Shown here piece after piece: positions 9,901-20,600 of a stretch of 64,000 nt of DNA. The notes beneath the pieces were generated by a model, which was not told the origin of the DNA, did not search any database, and saw only the letters and a program-made list of their open reading frames with translations. The first letter of the stretch is position 1; every line of letters begins with the position of its first letter. Position numbers and translations under genes: made by a program. The stretch spans positions 75,867,116 through 75,931,115 of the forward strand of contig NC_068359.1 in the NCBI RefSeq assembly GCF_020536995.1. Reading direction: 5' to 3'. This stretch comes from Dreissena polymorpha. Taxonomy: Eukaryota; Mollusca; Bivalvia; Myida; Dreissenidae.

Positions 9901-12119
9901 GGGTGTAACGTCCAGGGGGTGTAATGACTGGACACCTAAAAGATTTGTTTTAGAAATGAAATATGCTTTTAAATTTCAGAACTACTTCTGAACTAGAGAG
10001 CTTCAACATTCATATTTTGATGTATGCTCCAAAGCGAAATGCTTTCAGGTAAATAAAAAGTTCCATGTGTAAAGTGTTTCTTTTTTATTTCATGAACACA
10101 TGCTCATTGAACAAAGGAATTTATGCTCTTTCTTTTTGAGAATTTACATTTTAATAATGTAAAAATGATGTACCCTTTGTGATAAATCAAGAAATGAAGT
10201 CTGATTATGAATATGTCAAGTCATTGGTGTTGCATTAGTTTATGTCTAGTGTAACATCATCAAAGTCCTAAAGGCAGAGTTATATTTTCTGAGTTTCATT
10301 TCTAAAATCATTTTTTTTCAGCTATGCTGTTTATAGATGCAGGTGTCAGTTAGCAGCAATAGATTATTCAAAACACTTGAATCGTCCTGTTTTGTTGGAC
10401 AAAGAAGGAAATTAGAGGTATTTATATTATTGTTTTTGCCCTGTATGTTTGTTTGTGTGTTTGTTTGCGTCAAACTTTAACATTTTGCCATAACTTTTGC
10501 AATATTGAAGATAGTAACTTCATATTTGGCATGCATGTGTATCTCATGGAGCTGCACATTTTGAGTGGTGAAAGGTCAAGGTCAAGATCATCCTTCAAGG
10601 TCAAAGGTAAAAAAAACAAATTCAAGAGAAGTAATAAGCTTTAAAGAGTTCATCTGAACCTGTCAAATGATAAAAAAAAAATCAAAGTGGCGCAGTAGGG
10701 GAGATAGTGTTTGTCAGAAACACATTTCCTGTTTTAATTAAATTTTGAATTGTAAGGATTAATTTACAGATTTATGTTTACTTATTGAAAGTTTTTATTA
10801 TTAACAATTCAACTGAATTTACAAACATGATGTATTTAAGCTAAAATTTGACACATTCATGTGATATGAATAATAAGTATACATTTTGCAAACAATGCTC
10901 CTGGCATAAAATAACTACTGTAGCATGGTATGCACTGAATCAGTAAATTTATATTATGGCATATATATTGTCTATAGATCTTAATTCTCGGCTTTGATTT
11001 AGCAATTGTCATTTCATTTTTCCAAACATCATGTCAGTTATAAAACAATCTTTCAGGGGAAAGAGTGCACTCAAAAGCTGCTGGTAATTGGAGCACAAGA
11101 CCTATGAAAAAACCCAAGGAGTATACATACATAACCGGTTTGATCACTGAAGTTACAAATGAATTCACCATAGGCAAGAAAAGAATAAGTGGCAAATGTG
11201 AACAGCTGTCTTGACCCCAAAAGAATTAGGTCATCTATAGTCCTTGTCACACCTCCACCTTCATCGATACTTAGTGATCAGCATGTCTCTAGATTGAGAA
11301 AAGCGAAAAAAAAGAATTGTTGCCCAAGACGTGTTTGATGTTCATTTGAAGTTGACGCAGAAGTTATCTTTGTTAGATAACTATTAAGTTTCACATCTTT
11401 AGTGTTAATATAATTTTAGAAGTGTTTTGAAAATGTACAATCTTACAGTCATAATGTTATAAATAATGAATGCTCTTGGTTGTACAATGCAATGACATTT
11501 TTCAGGAAGTTTTAATATTGAATTTAGCATGAAATATATTTTTATGTCCCCCACTATAGTAGAGAGGGACATTTTGTTTTTGCCCTGTCTGTTGGTCTGT
11601 CTGTCTGTCTGTTTGCGCCAACTTTAACATTTTGCAATAACTTTTGCCATATTGAAGATAGCAACTTGATATTTGGCATGCATATGTATCTCATGGAGCT
11701 GCACATTTTGAGTGGTGTAAGATCAAGGTCATCCTTCAAGGCCAAAGGTCAAATATATGGGTCAAACAATTATGTTAGTATTACTCATGGCATTTGATTA
11801 GCGTATAATTTTCTAATGATACATGTACTTTATAATATATAGACCAATATCAGTCATCGTATAAAGTAGTAAAAATCCGTTATAAATCATATTACAACCT
11901 TGTCTGTACCTGGATTGCAGTTAGCATTAGCGACCCACTGGCCTTCATGGCTGGTATAGTTTCCGGTTCCACGATGGGAGCACCGGGGGTCGACCACAGT
12001 GAGGACAGTTCCATCCGGATGCCGGGTACCAGAAAGATCACCCATCTTTGTCTTGTTGTTGAACACCCAATGGATGGGTAAGTCAATATCCGGGTCCTCA
12101 CAGAACACTGATGGTATTC
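886..12119 (-). CDS. Six-exon 3' part of a cysteine-containing type I membrane protein (sushi-like), unknown function
   Basis: Exons run 12119-11910, 7217-7138, 5013-4890, 4174-4087, 3006-2957 and 995-886. Every junction is GT-AG and the intron phases agree (1, 0, 1, 2, 1), leaving one open frame of 219 residues to a TAG stop. Residues 1-137 are extracellular-like: three N-glycosylation sequons (NKT, NYT, NIT) and scattered cysteines. The endings GQW...NANC and C...LWDPMLPNC recall the last part of sushi/CCP domains, but the fold is not certain. Residues 139-161 form one hydrophobic helix followed by the basic stop-transfer SKLRR. A cytoplasmic tail of about 55 residues ends CCCCT, possibly a lipidation site. 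Earlier exons and the signal peptide were not found; the first intron to the right is phase 1. The phase agreement makes the chain convincing, while the family name is only a guess. Another gene copy sits in the 11910-7217 intron. Confidence 0.72.
1540..2147 (-). mobile_element. LINE ORF1-like relic
   Basis: The minus strand reads a coiled-coil-type N-terminus followed by NCLRVTGVPE, then (after a frame change near 1700) NYRGRQKLYNARAEAK and FINEAPKKHRSEIFHD. This order, RNA-binding motif NxRxxGxPE, then NYRDRxKLYxARK, then the IFINE-type end, is that of ORF1 proteins of LINE elements. One stop and one small deletion separate the pieces. No reverse transcriptase follows, so it is a truncated insertion, lying in the intron of the membrane-protein gene. 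Confidence 0.65.
2957..3006 (-). CDS. Membrane protein cytoplasmic exon (16 codons)
   Basis: A 50-base exon encoding KQTLNPKDTNYFTTTE between TTAG and GTAAAC. It is accepted because it alone links the TM exon (phase 2) to the terminal exon (phase 1). A perfect 75-base tandem duplication begins six bases upstream of its acceptor. Confidence 0.55.
3013..3164. repeat. Perfect tandem duplication, 75-base unit, period 77
   Basis: The stretch TTTATGAAACACATAACTAT through GAACTTATTTGACA occurs twice without a mismatch (3013-3087 and 3090-3164), indicating a recent duplication. It sits just upstream (minus sense) of the exon at 2957-3006. Confidence 0.9.
4087..4174 (-). CDS. Membrane protein exon carrying the TM helix
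   Basis: Acceptor GTATTTCAG, donor GTATAA. It encodes VVLLGVVIALAVYC within a 23-residue hydrophobic stretch, then SKLRR as a stop-transfer. Phase 1 in, phase 2 out. Confidence 0.7.
4890..5013 (-). CDS. Membrane protein exon (41 codons), last extracellular module
   Basis: Acceptor CCTTTCCTAG, donor GTATCA. It encodes VHVECIAPKEIPSYDSKC followed by IDSLWDPMLPNC; the C...W...P-N-C ending is typical of a sushi domain. Phase 0 in, phase 1 out. Confidence 0.68.
5014..7137. other. Intron, nothing recognised
   Basis: AT-rich intron of the minus-strand membrane-protein gene. Short reading frames only; no repeat or gene was recognised. The intron 4175-4889 is likewise empty by eye. Confidence 0.4.
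7138..7217 (-). CDS. Membrane protein exon (26 codons)
   Basis: Acceptor GCTTTGATCTAG, donor GTAAAC. Phase 1 in and phase 0 out, matching both neighbours. It encodes RCVFDRTRYVFKPNITADGF and the rest of a cysteine-bearing segment with one sequon. The open frame runs past the donor into a hydrophobic tail ending at 7066 (see findings). Confidence 0.65.
7751..7936 (+). CDS. Nested gene copy, exon 1
   Basis: ATG at 7751 begins MVQLKKPVLALKK. The conserved part (CNKRERILDIGIHCERWRRV) is read one frame away from that ATG, open from a stop near 7775. The donor is GATGC|GTAAGT. Confidence 0.5.
7751..11338 (+). CDS. Four-exon gene copy of an uncharacterised family, nested in an intron; frame interrupted
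   Basis: Exons 7751-7936, 9980-10048, 10322-10417 and 11057-11338. Exons 1-3 join in phase with GTAAGT/TTTCAG-type sites. They encode a basic start, ERILDIGIHCERWRRVKEAT, MYAPKRNAF and AAIDYSKHLNRPVLLDKEG. Exon 4 encodes NWSTRPMKKPKEYTYITGLI, then in another frame DPKRIRSSIVLVTPPPSSIL. From memory, the order IxIGxxxxRW, AAIDYNxxxxR, a basic strand plus KEYxYI, and PxRIxxxxxxxxPPP recurs in uncharacterised fish and mollusc proteins, many of them probably transposon-associated; no function is known. Exon 1 needs a one-base shift after its first codons, exon 3 ends in TAG with a phase unlike exon 4, and exon 4 has one offset near 11210. This looks like a decayed copy. Intron 1 contains the element at 8067-9932. 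Confidence 0.55.
8067..9932. mobile_element. 1.87 kb non-autonomous DNA element with repeat-built inverted ends
   Basis: TCCAGTCGTTACACCCCCTG at the left is matched in reverse at the right (CAGGGGGTGTAATGACTGGA). The inverted match extends about 80 bases to CCACCAAGAT, with a 9-base insertion on the left. Each arm is made of about four near-copies of TGGACRTTACACCC. The interior is AT-rich without any coding frame. No clear target-site duplication was seen and the superfamily is unknown. It forms most of intron 1 of the nested gene copy. Confidence 0.7.
9247..9719. repeat. Three tandem copies of an AT-rich ~157-base unit
   Basis: Units 9247-9404, 9405-9560 and 9561-9719 each run from AATAAAAA...ATGTATA through TGTCTGTATATTC to a GGTG end. 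They lie inside the inverted-end element and diverge by roughly a tenth, so they are older than its insertion or amplified within it. Confidence 0.85.
9980..10048 (+). CDS. Nested gene copy, exon 2
   Basis: Acceptor AAATTTCAG, donor GTAAAT. It encodes TTSELESFNIHILMYAPKRN and is in phase with exons 1 and 3. Confidence 0.5.
10322..10417 (+). CDS. Nested gene copy, exon 3
   Basis: Acceptor TTTTTTTTCAG. It encodes YAVYRCRCQLAAIDYSKHLN and then RPVLLDKEGN before an in-frame TAG just ahead of the likely donor GTATTT. If the donor is used, exon 4 is entered in the wrong phase, so this end is damaged or spliced differently. Confidence 0.45.
10430..10700 (+). repeat. Dispersed short repeat (GCCAACTTTAACATTTTG family), copy 1
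   Basis: It shares about 200 bases with 11545-11770, including AACATTTTGC, ATATTGAAGATAG, CTCATGGAGCTGCACATTTT and AAGGTCAAGGTCA-like runs. It is probably a short interspersed or MITE-type repeat common in bivalves; the classification is from memory. Confidence 0.6.
11057..11338 (+). CDS. Nested gene copy, exon 4
   Basis: Acceptor ATCTTTCAG. One frame reads RVHSKAAGNWSTRPMKKPKE and on to LSxx at about 11210; a second reads DPKRIRSSIVLVTPPPSSIL to a TGA at 11336. The two frames together match the family layout, which argues for a one-base offset between them. Confidence 0.45.
11545..11770 (+). repeat. Dispersed short repeat, copy 2 with intact start
   Basis: It begins GTCCCCCACTATAGTAGAGA, has a short (GTCT)n tract, then the same body as the copy at 10430-10700. 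The near-palindromic start (CCCACTATAGTAGAGAGGG) resembles a hairpin end. Confidence 0.65.
11910..12119 (-). CDS. Membrane protein, most upstream exon seen (69 codons)
   Basis: Acceptor CTCTCTTAG, donor GTACAG, both phase 1. It encodes FCEDPDIDLPIHW near its start and EGQWVANANC near its end, with three cysteines and two N-glycosylation sequons. It looks like a divergent sushi-type module. The frame stays open upstream through the intron but offers only a GTG, so it is taken as an internal exon. Confidence 0.7.
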
Positions 12120-13276
12120 CTAAGAGAGAACACGACACACATATAACACGTACACGCGATAACACGATACGTACGATTAATGGCTTAATACGTGTTTCAC
12201 AGAAACAATATGGAAGTTAGAATACTCATAATAATAACAATACGAATAACACTTAATTAATGTGATACACATATGTTACCGATTAACGTGTTAACTGTTG
12301 TCGTAGGTTATAATATACGTTTAATTACATTATTTGTATTACCCAGAATTGTAATTTATTGTAAGGTCACTGTTATTAGTGCTTACAATTTTATTGTAAG
12401 TCGTATTGCTTGCTTGCTTTGTTAACTTTTAATTGTGATTTAATTCATTAACTCAAAGTGCGATTATTCAACTTTCGATGAACTTAATCGAATCTATCTA
12501 TTTTCTGTACCATCAGGTAACTGCTAGTGATACAATTTAACAAGTCCGTATGCAATACTAGCTTGTTTCTGTGTAATGATCGATGATTGTTTTGATATCG
12601 TTGAGGAATGCATAATGAGTTTAACAGGCTCGCTGGGAAAAATATAATATAAAACAACTAACTCAATACTGTTTCACATGCAGACGAGTTTTCATTGAAA
12701 TAATATTACAATATAATTGAAACTGCAGTAATTTGTATAATAAATGCTACGTATATAATTATTTTTACTGTTCAAATACATTTAAAATATGGCGCTAAAA
12801 TACGCACGCGATTATAAACCATTCGGATAACATATGTGTTATTTTTGTGGATGCTATTTTCATTAATATTGTAAGTAAACAATATTTTTGTTAAGCATAA
12901 TGCACTAAATCTTTTAATCGCATGGTGTCATGTTCAACTTATCTGTGTATATCGGCAATTGTGTTTTAAAAATGCAATATTGAGGGTATGTTTTTTTTTA
13001 AAGTTTATCTCTGTTGAGGGTTCATATTTCACAAATTTAAAGTCCATATTAGTTATTGTTAAGCTATAGTAATTGAAAATAGTGTAATCGAGCTAAATAA
13101 GCTTCCAATATTGACTTTAGGACACTGAAAGTTATCTTATGCAAAAAGGCTGTACGGACTAGTTTACTCGTATATGATGCAGAACAATGTGTGTTTGTGT
13201 GTGCGTGTGCATTCGTGTGTGCGCGCGTTGATTTTCCTAACACACCGAGGTAATTCATTGGAAAACACACGCATTT

Positions 13277-13334
13277 ACTGAGATACCAAAAACTACCGAG
13301 GTACTTTTTCCTATTACCTCGGTATGTGTATCTC
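13277..13334. repeat. Hairpin of GAGATACC...ACCGAGGTA / TACCTCGGT...TATCTC
   Basis: CTACCGAGGTA and TTACCTCGGTA face each other across an 11-base loop, with GAGATAC and GTATCTC as an outer stem. TACCTCGGT-like words recur several times between 13240 and 13550. Confidence 0.6.
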
Positions 13335-13369
13335 GTAAAAAGCGTAAAAAGACATATAGTGTGGTCTAT

Positions 13370-13385
13370 GGGGGGGGGGGGGGGG
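13370..13385. repeat. Run of 16 G
   Basis: An uninterrupted G16 tract, able to form G-quadruplex-like structure, next to GT-rich sequence. Confidence 0.95.
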
Positions 13386-14562
13386 TAAGGGAATATCTTG
13401 CAATAACCTTGTTCTGCCGGTAAACCTCGACAAGGGTGGGTACTTCGGTATGTTGTCTGTATATTGGTGTGTGGACCTCGGACGTATATTAACAGACAGG
13501 CGGACAAACACACACACACACACACTCCACACACACATACCTCGGTCTGTGTACCTCTGTATTGTAGTAATACCCGTATGCGCGTGTATTTCGAGATTTA
13601 TGAGGTCCTTTCCTGGTCAGAGGCTGCATTATTTGCGGACCCGGAGGGTACCCCCAGCACTCCTATTTAACTAACTTACTAGATTCACAAAAGTTGTGGC
13701 GAATTTTGAATTATAGCTGCACTTTCCTGATATTTTGTTGTTACTGGAAGTTTTTGAATTTTGGTGTTGTCTTTTTTGTATGGGGAGGGAGAACCGTGTA
13801 CCCGAAGGAAACCCCACCTGTCCGGTATGGTGACCACCACTCAAACTAGCATGCTACCGTCCACAATTCACACCACCAACAAAACAAGACAATCGTCAAC
13901 ATCAAACATGGCGGTAGCACAAAGACGGACTTAATTTTTTTAAATTTCAGGATCTCATCCTGATATTCAGCCTTCTGCTTGGGACAATTTATTATGAAGG
14001 AGCAAAGTAAGCCAAGCATGTATAAGCGTTGCCTTTTGTATTTATCATTTGAGCCGCGCTCTGGGAAAACCGAGCTTAACGAATGTACGTAAAGTGTCAT
14101 CGTTTTGTTCAGAATAAATTTAATTTTAATAATCAGGATGGTTCCCGTATTTTCCTTGTACACGTCATATTTAAACGTAATTCGTTAAATCGAATTGTAA
14201 GTACAGCCCCGTCATTAAGTCTTATTTATTCTTTAAATACCTTTTTTCCAATCACTTAGGTTCCAAAGCTTGTTGTTTATTAATAATCATCCATTTTATC
14301 TCAGCAGAAAACAACGGTCAGAAGGCATTCAGCCCTAATCTACTGAGCCGCTGACTAAAATTTCAGATTTCTTAAGAATTCAATCTAAAGTTGTTAAACT
14401 AATCGAAATCGTACGTTTAATCAACAACAACAACAGCTTGTTGGCAGCTCAAATCCAACCGTTCCTCGATTGTCGGTACCTAATCTTAGTACTCCGACAG
14501 CATGCTTCATTTCCATCTAATCTTCATATTTTGAGTCTATCACTCTTTTCACTTTCTGTCAG

Positions 14563-14681
14563 CAGCACGGACCGCCCCGACATTAATGGGCTCACTAATA
14601 AGCTGAAGACAGACGCAAACATTGATGGGCAAATCACGCGCGCGGAGCTCTCTGGCGTCATCCAGACATTCGACAAGAATG
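14563..14681 (+). CDS. EF-hand gene, first exon seen
   Basis: Acceptor TTCTGTCAG (or three bases later, after CAGCAG), donor AATG|GTAAGA. It encodes the first loop DANIDGQITRAE and the start (DKN) of the second. Phase 2 in, phase 1 out. Confidence 0.72.
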
Positions 14682-17600
14682 GTAAGAAGGATATTTGCGC
14701 TTTGTCATTTCTTCTGTGCGCTAAAGATTAGCGAATTCCTCTCTCGAAAATGTTACTTGAGTTTTTTTATTATTATTTCTAAAATAATTACATACAAAAT
14801 TATAATCAGCAATAATCTAATTGTCTAATAAATAAGACGCTCGATGCGAATTTAGTGCAACTTTTCAATAAACTTTGCAAAAGTGTATAAATATTGCAGA
14901 CCAGAGCTCTACTAATCGCGTTATGAGACATTTAGCGCATATTTCCGGTTCTACATACGAAAATCATTTTAAATACGATGGGTTAGATCAAAACGGGTTG
15001 ACGTCATCTGGTAGCATCATAATACAATCTTAAGGCGATGAATGACACTTGTTTTTGACACATGGCTTTTTGAAACGGCCAACTTTTAAATCATACCAAT
15101 AGCCAGAACACCAAAGGCCCAATACAGTTTCCTCCTTCGCATTTGCTAACTATTTAGAGAAGCATGTTGCCTATCTTAATACTGCCAGCCAACGTGGAAA
15201 AATACTACGCATCTCTATCCCAGGTAAAACAATTCGTTCGACACAGTTGGCCCTATTAAGGGTGACCGACGCCTTAACGTAAGCGATTTCGATTACCGGT
15301 ATGTCATTTTCATCGGTTGCGCGACCTTGCGATATAGGAAAACGCAATGAGACCACGGCTTTTATTAGCAAGCTCACTGGTCGACATCGGCTTATTGAGG
15401 GTTAACGTTATCATTAGCTTCATAGTCTATCATATTTTAACTAAATCACTTTTATCGAATATTTAAATGAAAATCACTTCATGTACAATGTGGAAATAAA
15501 ATCCCCCAAATTAGTAATACTTAGCCATGCTAAAAACATACAACACTCGTGCAGGCGACGGCACAGTGACCTATGGCGAGTTTGTGCATGGATGGATGAC
15601 CCTGACCAGCCAGACTCAGGCCTTTGCCGACGCCCTCTTTCACATGGCTGACCTAAACGACGACAAGGTCGTTGACCAGAAGGACTATGACATGATCTAC
15701 ACTAAGTTCGACCTAAACCGTATGTAGGCACTTTATTGTCCCCTACCGGTTTCACCGGAGGGGACTTATGGTTTGCGCTCTGTGCGTCTGTGAGTCTGTG
15801 AGTCTGTCTGTCACACTTTTCTGGCTCCTGCGATAACTTTAAAAGTTCTTCATATTTTTTCATGGAACTTGAAACATAGATAGATGGCAATATGGACATT
15901 ATGCACGTCATTTTATTTTGTTCCTACGTAAAACATTATGGTAGCTATAACAACAACAAAACTCAAATTCTGACAATGGTGGAGCCGGTAGGGGATATAT
16001 ATTGTTTTGCAATAGTCTTGCATTGAAGTTCACTGTCTTCGTAATCTGACGTAATTTTTAAGAGACGCTGCTATTATGGGCTTATGCTCATCAACTCATA
16101 CAATGTGTCGTATCAATGCTCAAATGGTCGTTGTCGGCTCAGGTACTACCTAAAAGTACCCCGGGCACTCATAAGTATAATTCAAATTACCCCGAGTACG
16201 GAAGATACGAACCCGGGGTAAAGACATTCGGTCATACTCGGAGGGTACTTTTCAGTATATTTTTGGAAAAAAAATATTGTCGGTACCCCAATACTTGTGG
16301 TATACCTACAAATACCTGGGGTACTTTTAAGTAGTACCTGATGCGACAATGACCAATCAAGTCGTAGTAAACGACACTACATCGGAATCAGCGTTCAGCC
16401 CCGCGCAGATATGAGACTTGAACCAGCATTGTTGGATCACATTTAATGTCGGTCCATGCTCTCACATACATGACATACAATCTGTTCTATTTTTTTGTTT
16501 AAGTTTTATCATATTAAAAGTAGTATCATTTTCTTTTATATTTTGAAAATTGTGTATAAGTTAATGTTCATAAGAAAAAGTAAAATACCTTAATTAAGAA
16601 AAGTAAACAAAACAACATTGAAATTATTGTATTATTGAAATTATTGGCTCGGCTTTCATCACGTGGTTGGTTAAAATGGCAGGGATTTGATCCAGCTATT
16701 CTGGTTCCAGTCAAATCTTTGTGCAGAGATTGCGTGAGAGCATGGAACCACAACCCCGCGTAGAGATTGATCAACGTTATGATACGAGAATTAAGTGGGT
16801 CTTGATTGGTCATTTGACTCGTGTACTACATGTGCTTGAATGCATCCCGGGTACTCTTAAGAATACTTCAATGTACCCCGGGTATGGAAAAAATACTTAC
16901 ACGTACCTGGACAATCTAGAGTGTACCTTAGTTTTATTCCCGCCCAAAATCCGATGTCTTAAAACGCGCTACGGAATACAAAACAAAATTATCTTTGAAC
17001 AAAACATACCTCAACATGTTTTTATGAGTAGGAATTTCGATAATAAAGAGGCCATTTTACAGAATATTGACATAAATATGAACATAATTAATTTGAATAA
17101 ATAAGCCGTCAACGAACAATTTAGCATTAGAATTGCCGGGTACGTTTCAGTCTATTGTTCGTACCCTGGTTACATGAAAGTATACTTAAAAGTACCCGGT
17201 GTAAATTAAAGTAATTCCCAAGCCGACAATGGAGCCTAAGTGGGCCTAGCTTTTGATTATTTGTCGACTGTAACCTAATCAGGGTGCAGGATCAACGGGG
17301 TTAAAACACGGGCTGTACATAATGTAAACACGCCGTTAAGACCTTTATTTTCGCAAATATCAAGTTATTGAAATTCATTTGGGAAATTTTTTAGTGCATA
17401 AAAGACCGTTTTTCTTATATTTTGTGCCGATATCTTAAAGATTCAAGAATAAATCATTGAATACTACTGAAATCGGTGCCAACATTTCTAGTTGCGTGCA
17501 GCATAACCGTGACAATAAATGCGTCAGACATCGATTTTTTTTTTGCTAAGAACACAGGCGTATTAAATAAAGTAATTCTGATGTAACTCACATTGCCATA

Positions 17601-20600
17601 CGCAGCATACACAACTGTATTTTATGTACTACTAGAAATTCTTAAGAAAATTTGTTTTAAAAAGTTATTTCAAGAAAAGCACCACATACCGGTGTGTTTT
17701 AATCCATTAACATTCGATTGTGAACCCCACAAAGTCACGTGATTCTGCACCCTGCAATATTTTATTTTGGGTGCGTGACACAACCGAGAAAGATTCAAAT
17801 TTAATGCATTCTTAAAAAGGTATATTTTTCAATAATTTCCTCGTTGTTCTTAGTTACGAGGACACATTTGATTTGTGACTACGTAATTAGGACAAACATA
17901 TTATGCGATTTTATTATTCATTTTTTATTGAAATTTGTTTCTGTCTATCAGATGACGGGCGGTGTCATCCAGAGAGTTTGAGCAGAAATGGGAAGACGTA
18001 AGATTGATTCAGTGAATAGATTGTGAATACAAATTTTTAAATGCTGATTTTTTTCCTCTTTAATTTCAATTCAAAATTAAAACTATTAACGCAATGCTTT
18101 CACCAAGGTCATGTTTTGTTTTCACCAATAATATTTCCATATCGGAGTTAACCACTTTGATTATCCGTTTTTCTTTCACATGCTGATTAAATCGGGTGCC
18201 ATTAACTCCTAATATGTTGAAACGCAAGATCGCGTATTAACTTAATAAGTCCGTTTCTAATAGTAAGCACACCGTATGTTTGATGCCATTATTAATTTGC
18301 ACTAGGTTACAAGCAAATATTGTGCCACATGATACCAAATTAATACTGTGTCATTTTTATGTATTTTATTATTAAAAAATTAGACCTTCAGTCTTCAAGA
18401 CAGAATATGTGCTTATCAATACTTCCGACTCATTGTCAGATCGTGCGCGAGACGCCGTGGGCCGAGCTGTTCGAGAGGTCAGACAAGAACCAGGATGAGT
18501 TCCTGACACAGGCCGAGTTCAGAATGTTCTTCCAGTCCTTTGATAAAGACGGTTCGTATAACATGCTCAAGTTATAGTTTAAAACTTTTTATTTATTATT
18601 CTCGATTGCATCGAAAACCTTTGGCATATACAAACACTTTTCAATCCGTTTCCTGGATAGAACCATTACCTTGTGTCTTTGAGTTTGAGGGAGATCGATA
18701 TAGCACACCCAAAATAGGAATCGAACCCGTCGCTAGCGGTCGATAGGCGAACGTCATCTCAATTTTGCAACGACGACGTGATATGCGCATTTTGAAAAGT
18801 ACCGCGTTCTTGAAAGAGCTATAAAATTATTATATATAGATCCGAAAAACAAAACAATATCAACATGAAGGTAAAAGTATAAACAAATGTTTGTGCAAGT
18901 AATATGCATATTCATTTTTTTGTTAATAAAAGGAGCTTAGAGCTTTAAAAACATAAATCGTATTAGTTTCACTGCGAAAATAGCGGAATACTGTCCCTAA
19001 CATTAAAAGGCATTGAACTTATTATTATTATTATTTAATTTACATTTATTTCTTTGTTTAATTACTAGGCAACCCTCGTATCGACAACCGTGAGTTTGAG
19101 GCTGGCTGGGCAAACCTCGACTTTGCCCGGCAGTCGGACGCCGACAGTCTGTTCCGTTATATCGACAACAACAGTGACCACTAGATCACCGACGTCGACA
19201 TGGATAAGCTGTTCGGCCAGTACAACGGAAATGGTACGTAAGGCGCAGTTGGTCGTAATCGGCTCAGGTATTACTTAATAGTACCCCGGGTACTCTATAT
19301 AAGTATACTACAATGTATCCCGGGTACGGAAATACGCTTTTGAACTCGGATTTACTCCGGATTACTTTTTAGTTTATTATCCGTACCTCGGATACTTTGT
19401 AGCATACTTAAGCGTACCCTGGGTACATTTTAAGTAGTACCTGAGCCGATAATGACCTATCGAGTGTAGGAAAGCTAACGAAATAACCCGGCGGGACACA
19501 TGGACCTAGTGGTTGACGACCTCTTGGTTTAAGTAATCAGGGTGCAGAATAAACGGGGTTTTCAGGACGTAACAAACGAGCTGGACAAAATGTAAACACA
19601 CCGTTAAGAACATCATTTTTACAAATATCTCAAGTTATTGAAAAACATTTGCAAAAATCTTTAGTGCATTAAAGACAATTTTTCTTGTTGTTTGTGTCGA
19701 TATCTTAAGGTATAAGAATAAATCCTTTAATACGTCTGAAATCGGTGAAAATTGTTAATGTTCCTTTAAGCATACTCGTGCAGTACACATGGATTTTTTT
19801 AACAAGAACACTGGCTTTTTAAATAAAGTAATTCTGATGTATTTCATATTGCATAAAAAATCTGTGTTTTATGGAATAGTTGAATTTCTGAGGAAAAATT
19901 GTTTTTAAAAGTAAAAAGCAGCACTTACCGGTGTGTTGCCATCTTTTAACGTGTAACTGGGAACCCAACAAAGTCACGCAATCCTGCACCCTGGTAATGC
20001 CTATCCGAGCTAAAACTCGTTATATTTTGACCGATATCATTACATTTATTATGGTCTCATACTTACACGAAAACAATAACTCTGACTTTTCGATACTAAT
20101 AAATATACAACGTTAAGTATCGTCTCTTATTAGCCGATGCAGTCCGCACAAGCTTATCTGGAACGACACATTCCGCCCTGACCAGATTTTTGTATGGAAG
20201 AGACCTCGTTTCAACGAACAATTCCACAAAACGGCAAGTGTTGCTTCCCGTCATGACTAGCCGGTGCTAACTGCATATGCTCATCTGAAAAGACACTTGA
20301 CGCACATGAATTTACGCCGGTCTTTACAGTGACTTGCGCAATAAAATTATCAGAAAGAAGATTGTTTTTATAATGCTCTGTTCAACGAAGATTGAAGATG
20401 TTACCAAATTTGAAATAAGGTGCTGACAACCAAGACAGGTTAAAGACTATTGGTTACTTGAAGCTGTACAGTCACAATGTTTGTAACCGTCAGTCGAATG
20501 TACTATTTAGGTTCATTTGCAATTCAACTATTTTAGATACTTTTGATATTCAACGAGTTTTCAAAAAAAGCTTTATAACTTAATTGAATCGTGGTTCACA

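Larger units (their letters stand above)
12120..14562. other. Intergenic or intronic stretch with GT/CA tracts and a poly-G run
   Basis: No coding exon could be supported between the membrane-protein exon and the EF-hand gene. The stretch holds alternating GT-rich sequence around 13187-13230, a run of 16 G (13370-13385), a (CA)n patch near 13508-13540 and a hairpin of ACCGAGGTA / TACCTCGGT (13277-13334). Upstream exons of either neighbouring gene may be hidden here. Confidence 0.4.

Noticed and set aside
11910-12165. Signal peptide and start for the membrane protein (LSRVRVICVSCSLLG)
   Set aside because: The only in-frame start is GTG, and a good acceptor (CTCTCTTAG) lies inside the stretch, so it is read as intron.
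12440-12640. Minus-strand 36-codon open stretch after CCCAG as an upstream exon of the membrane protein
   Set aside because: No usable donor in the required phase and no cysteine pattern.
13064-13534. 156-codon minus-strand frame
   Set aside because: It is composed of GT/CA tracts and the poly-G run; no domain or splice context.
13846-14163. 105-codon minus-strand frame with hydrophobic stretches
   Set aside because: Biased composition from AT-rich DNA; no recognisable motif and no matching splice sites.
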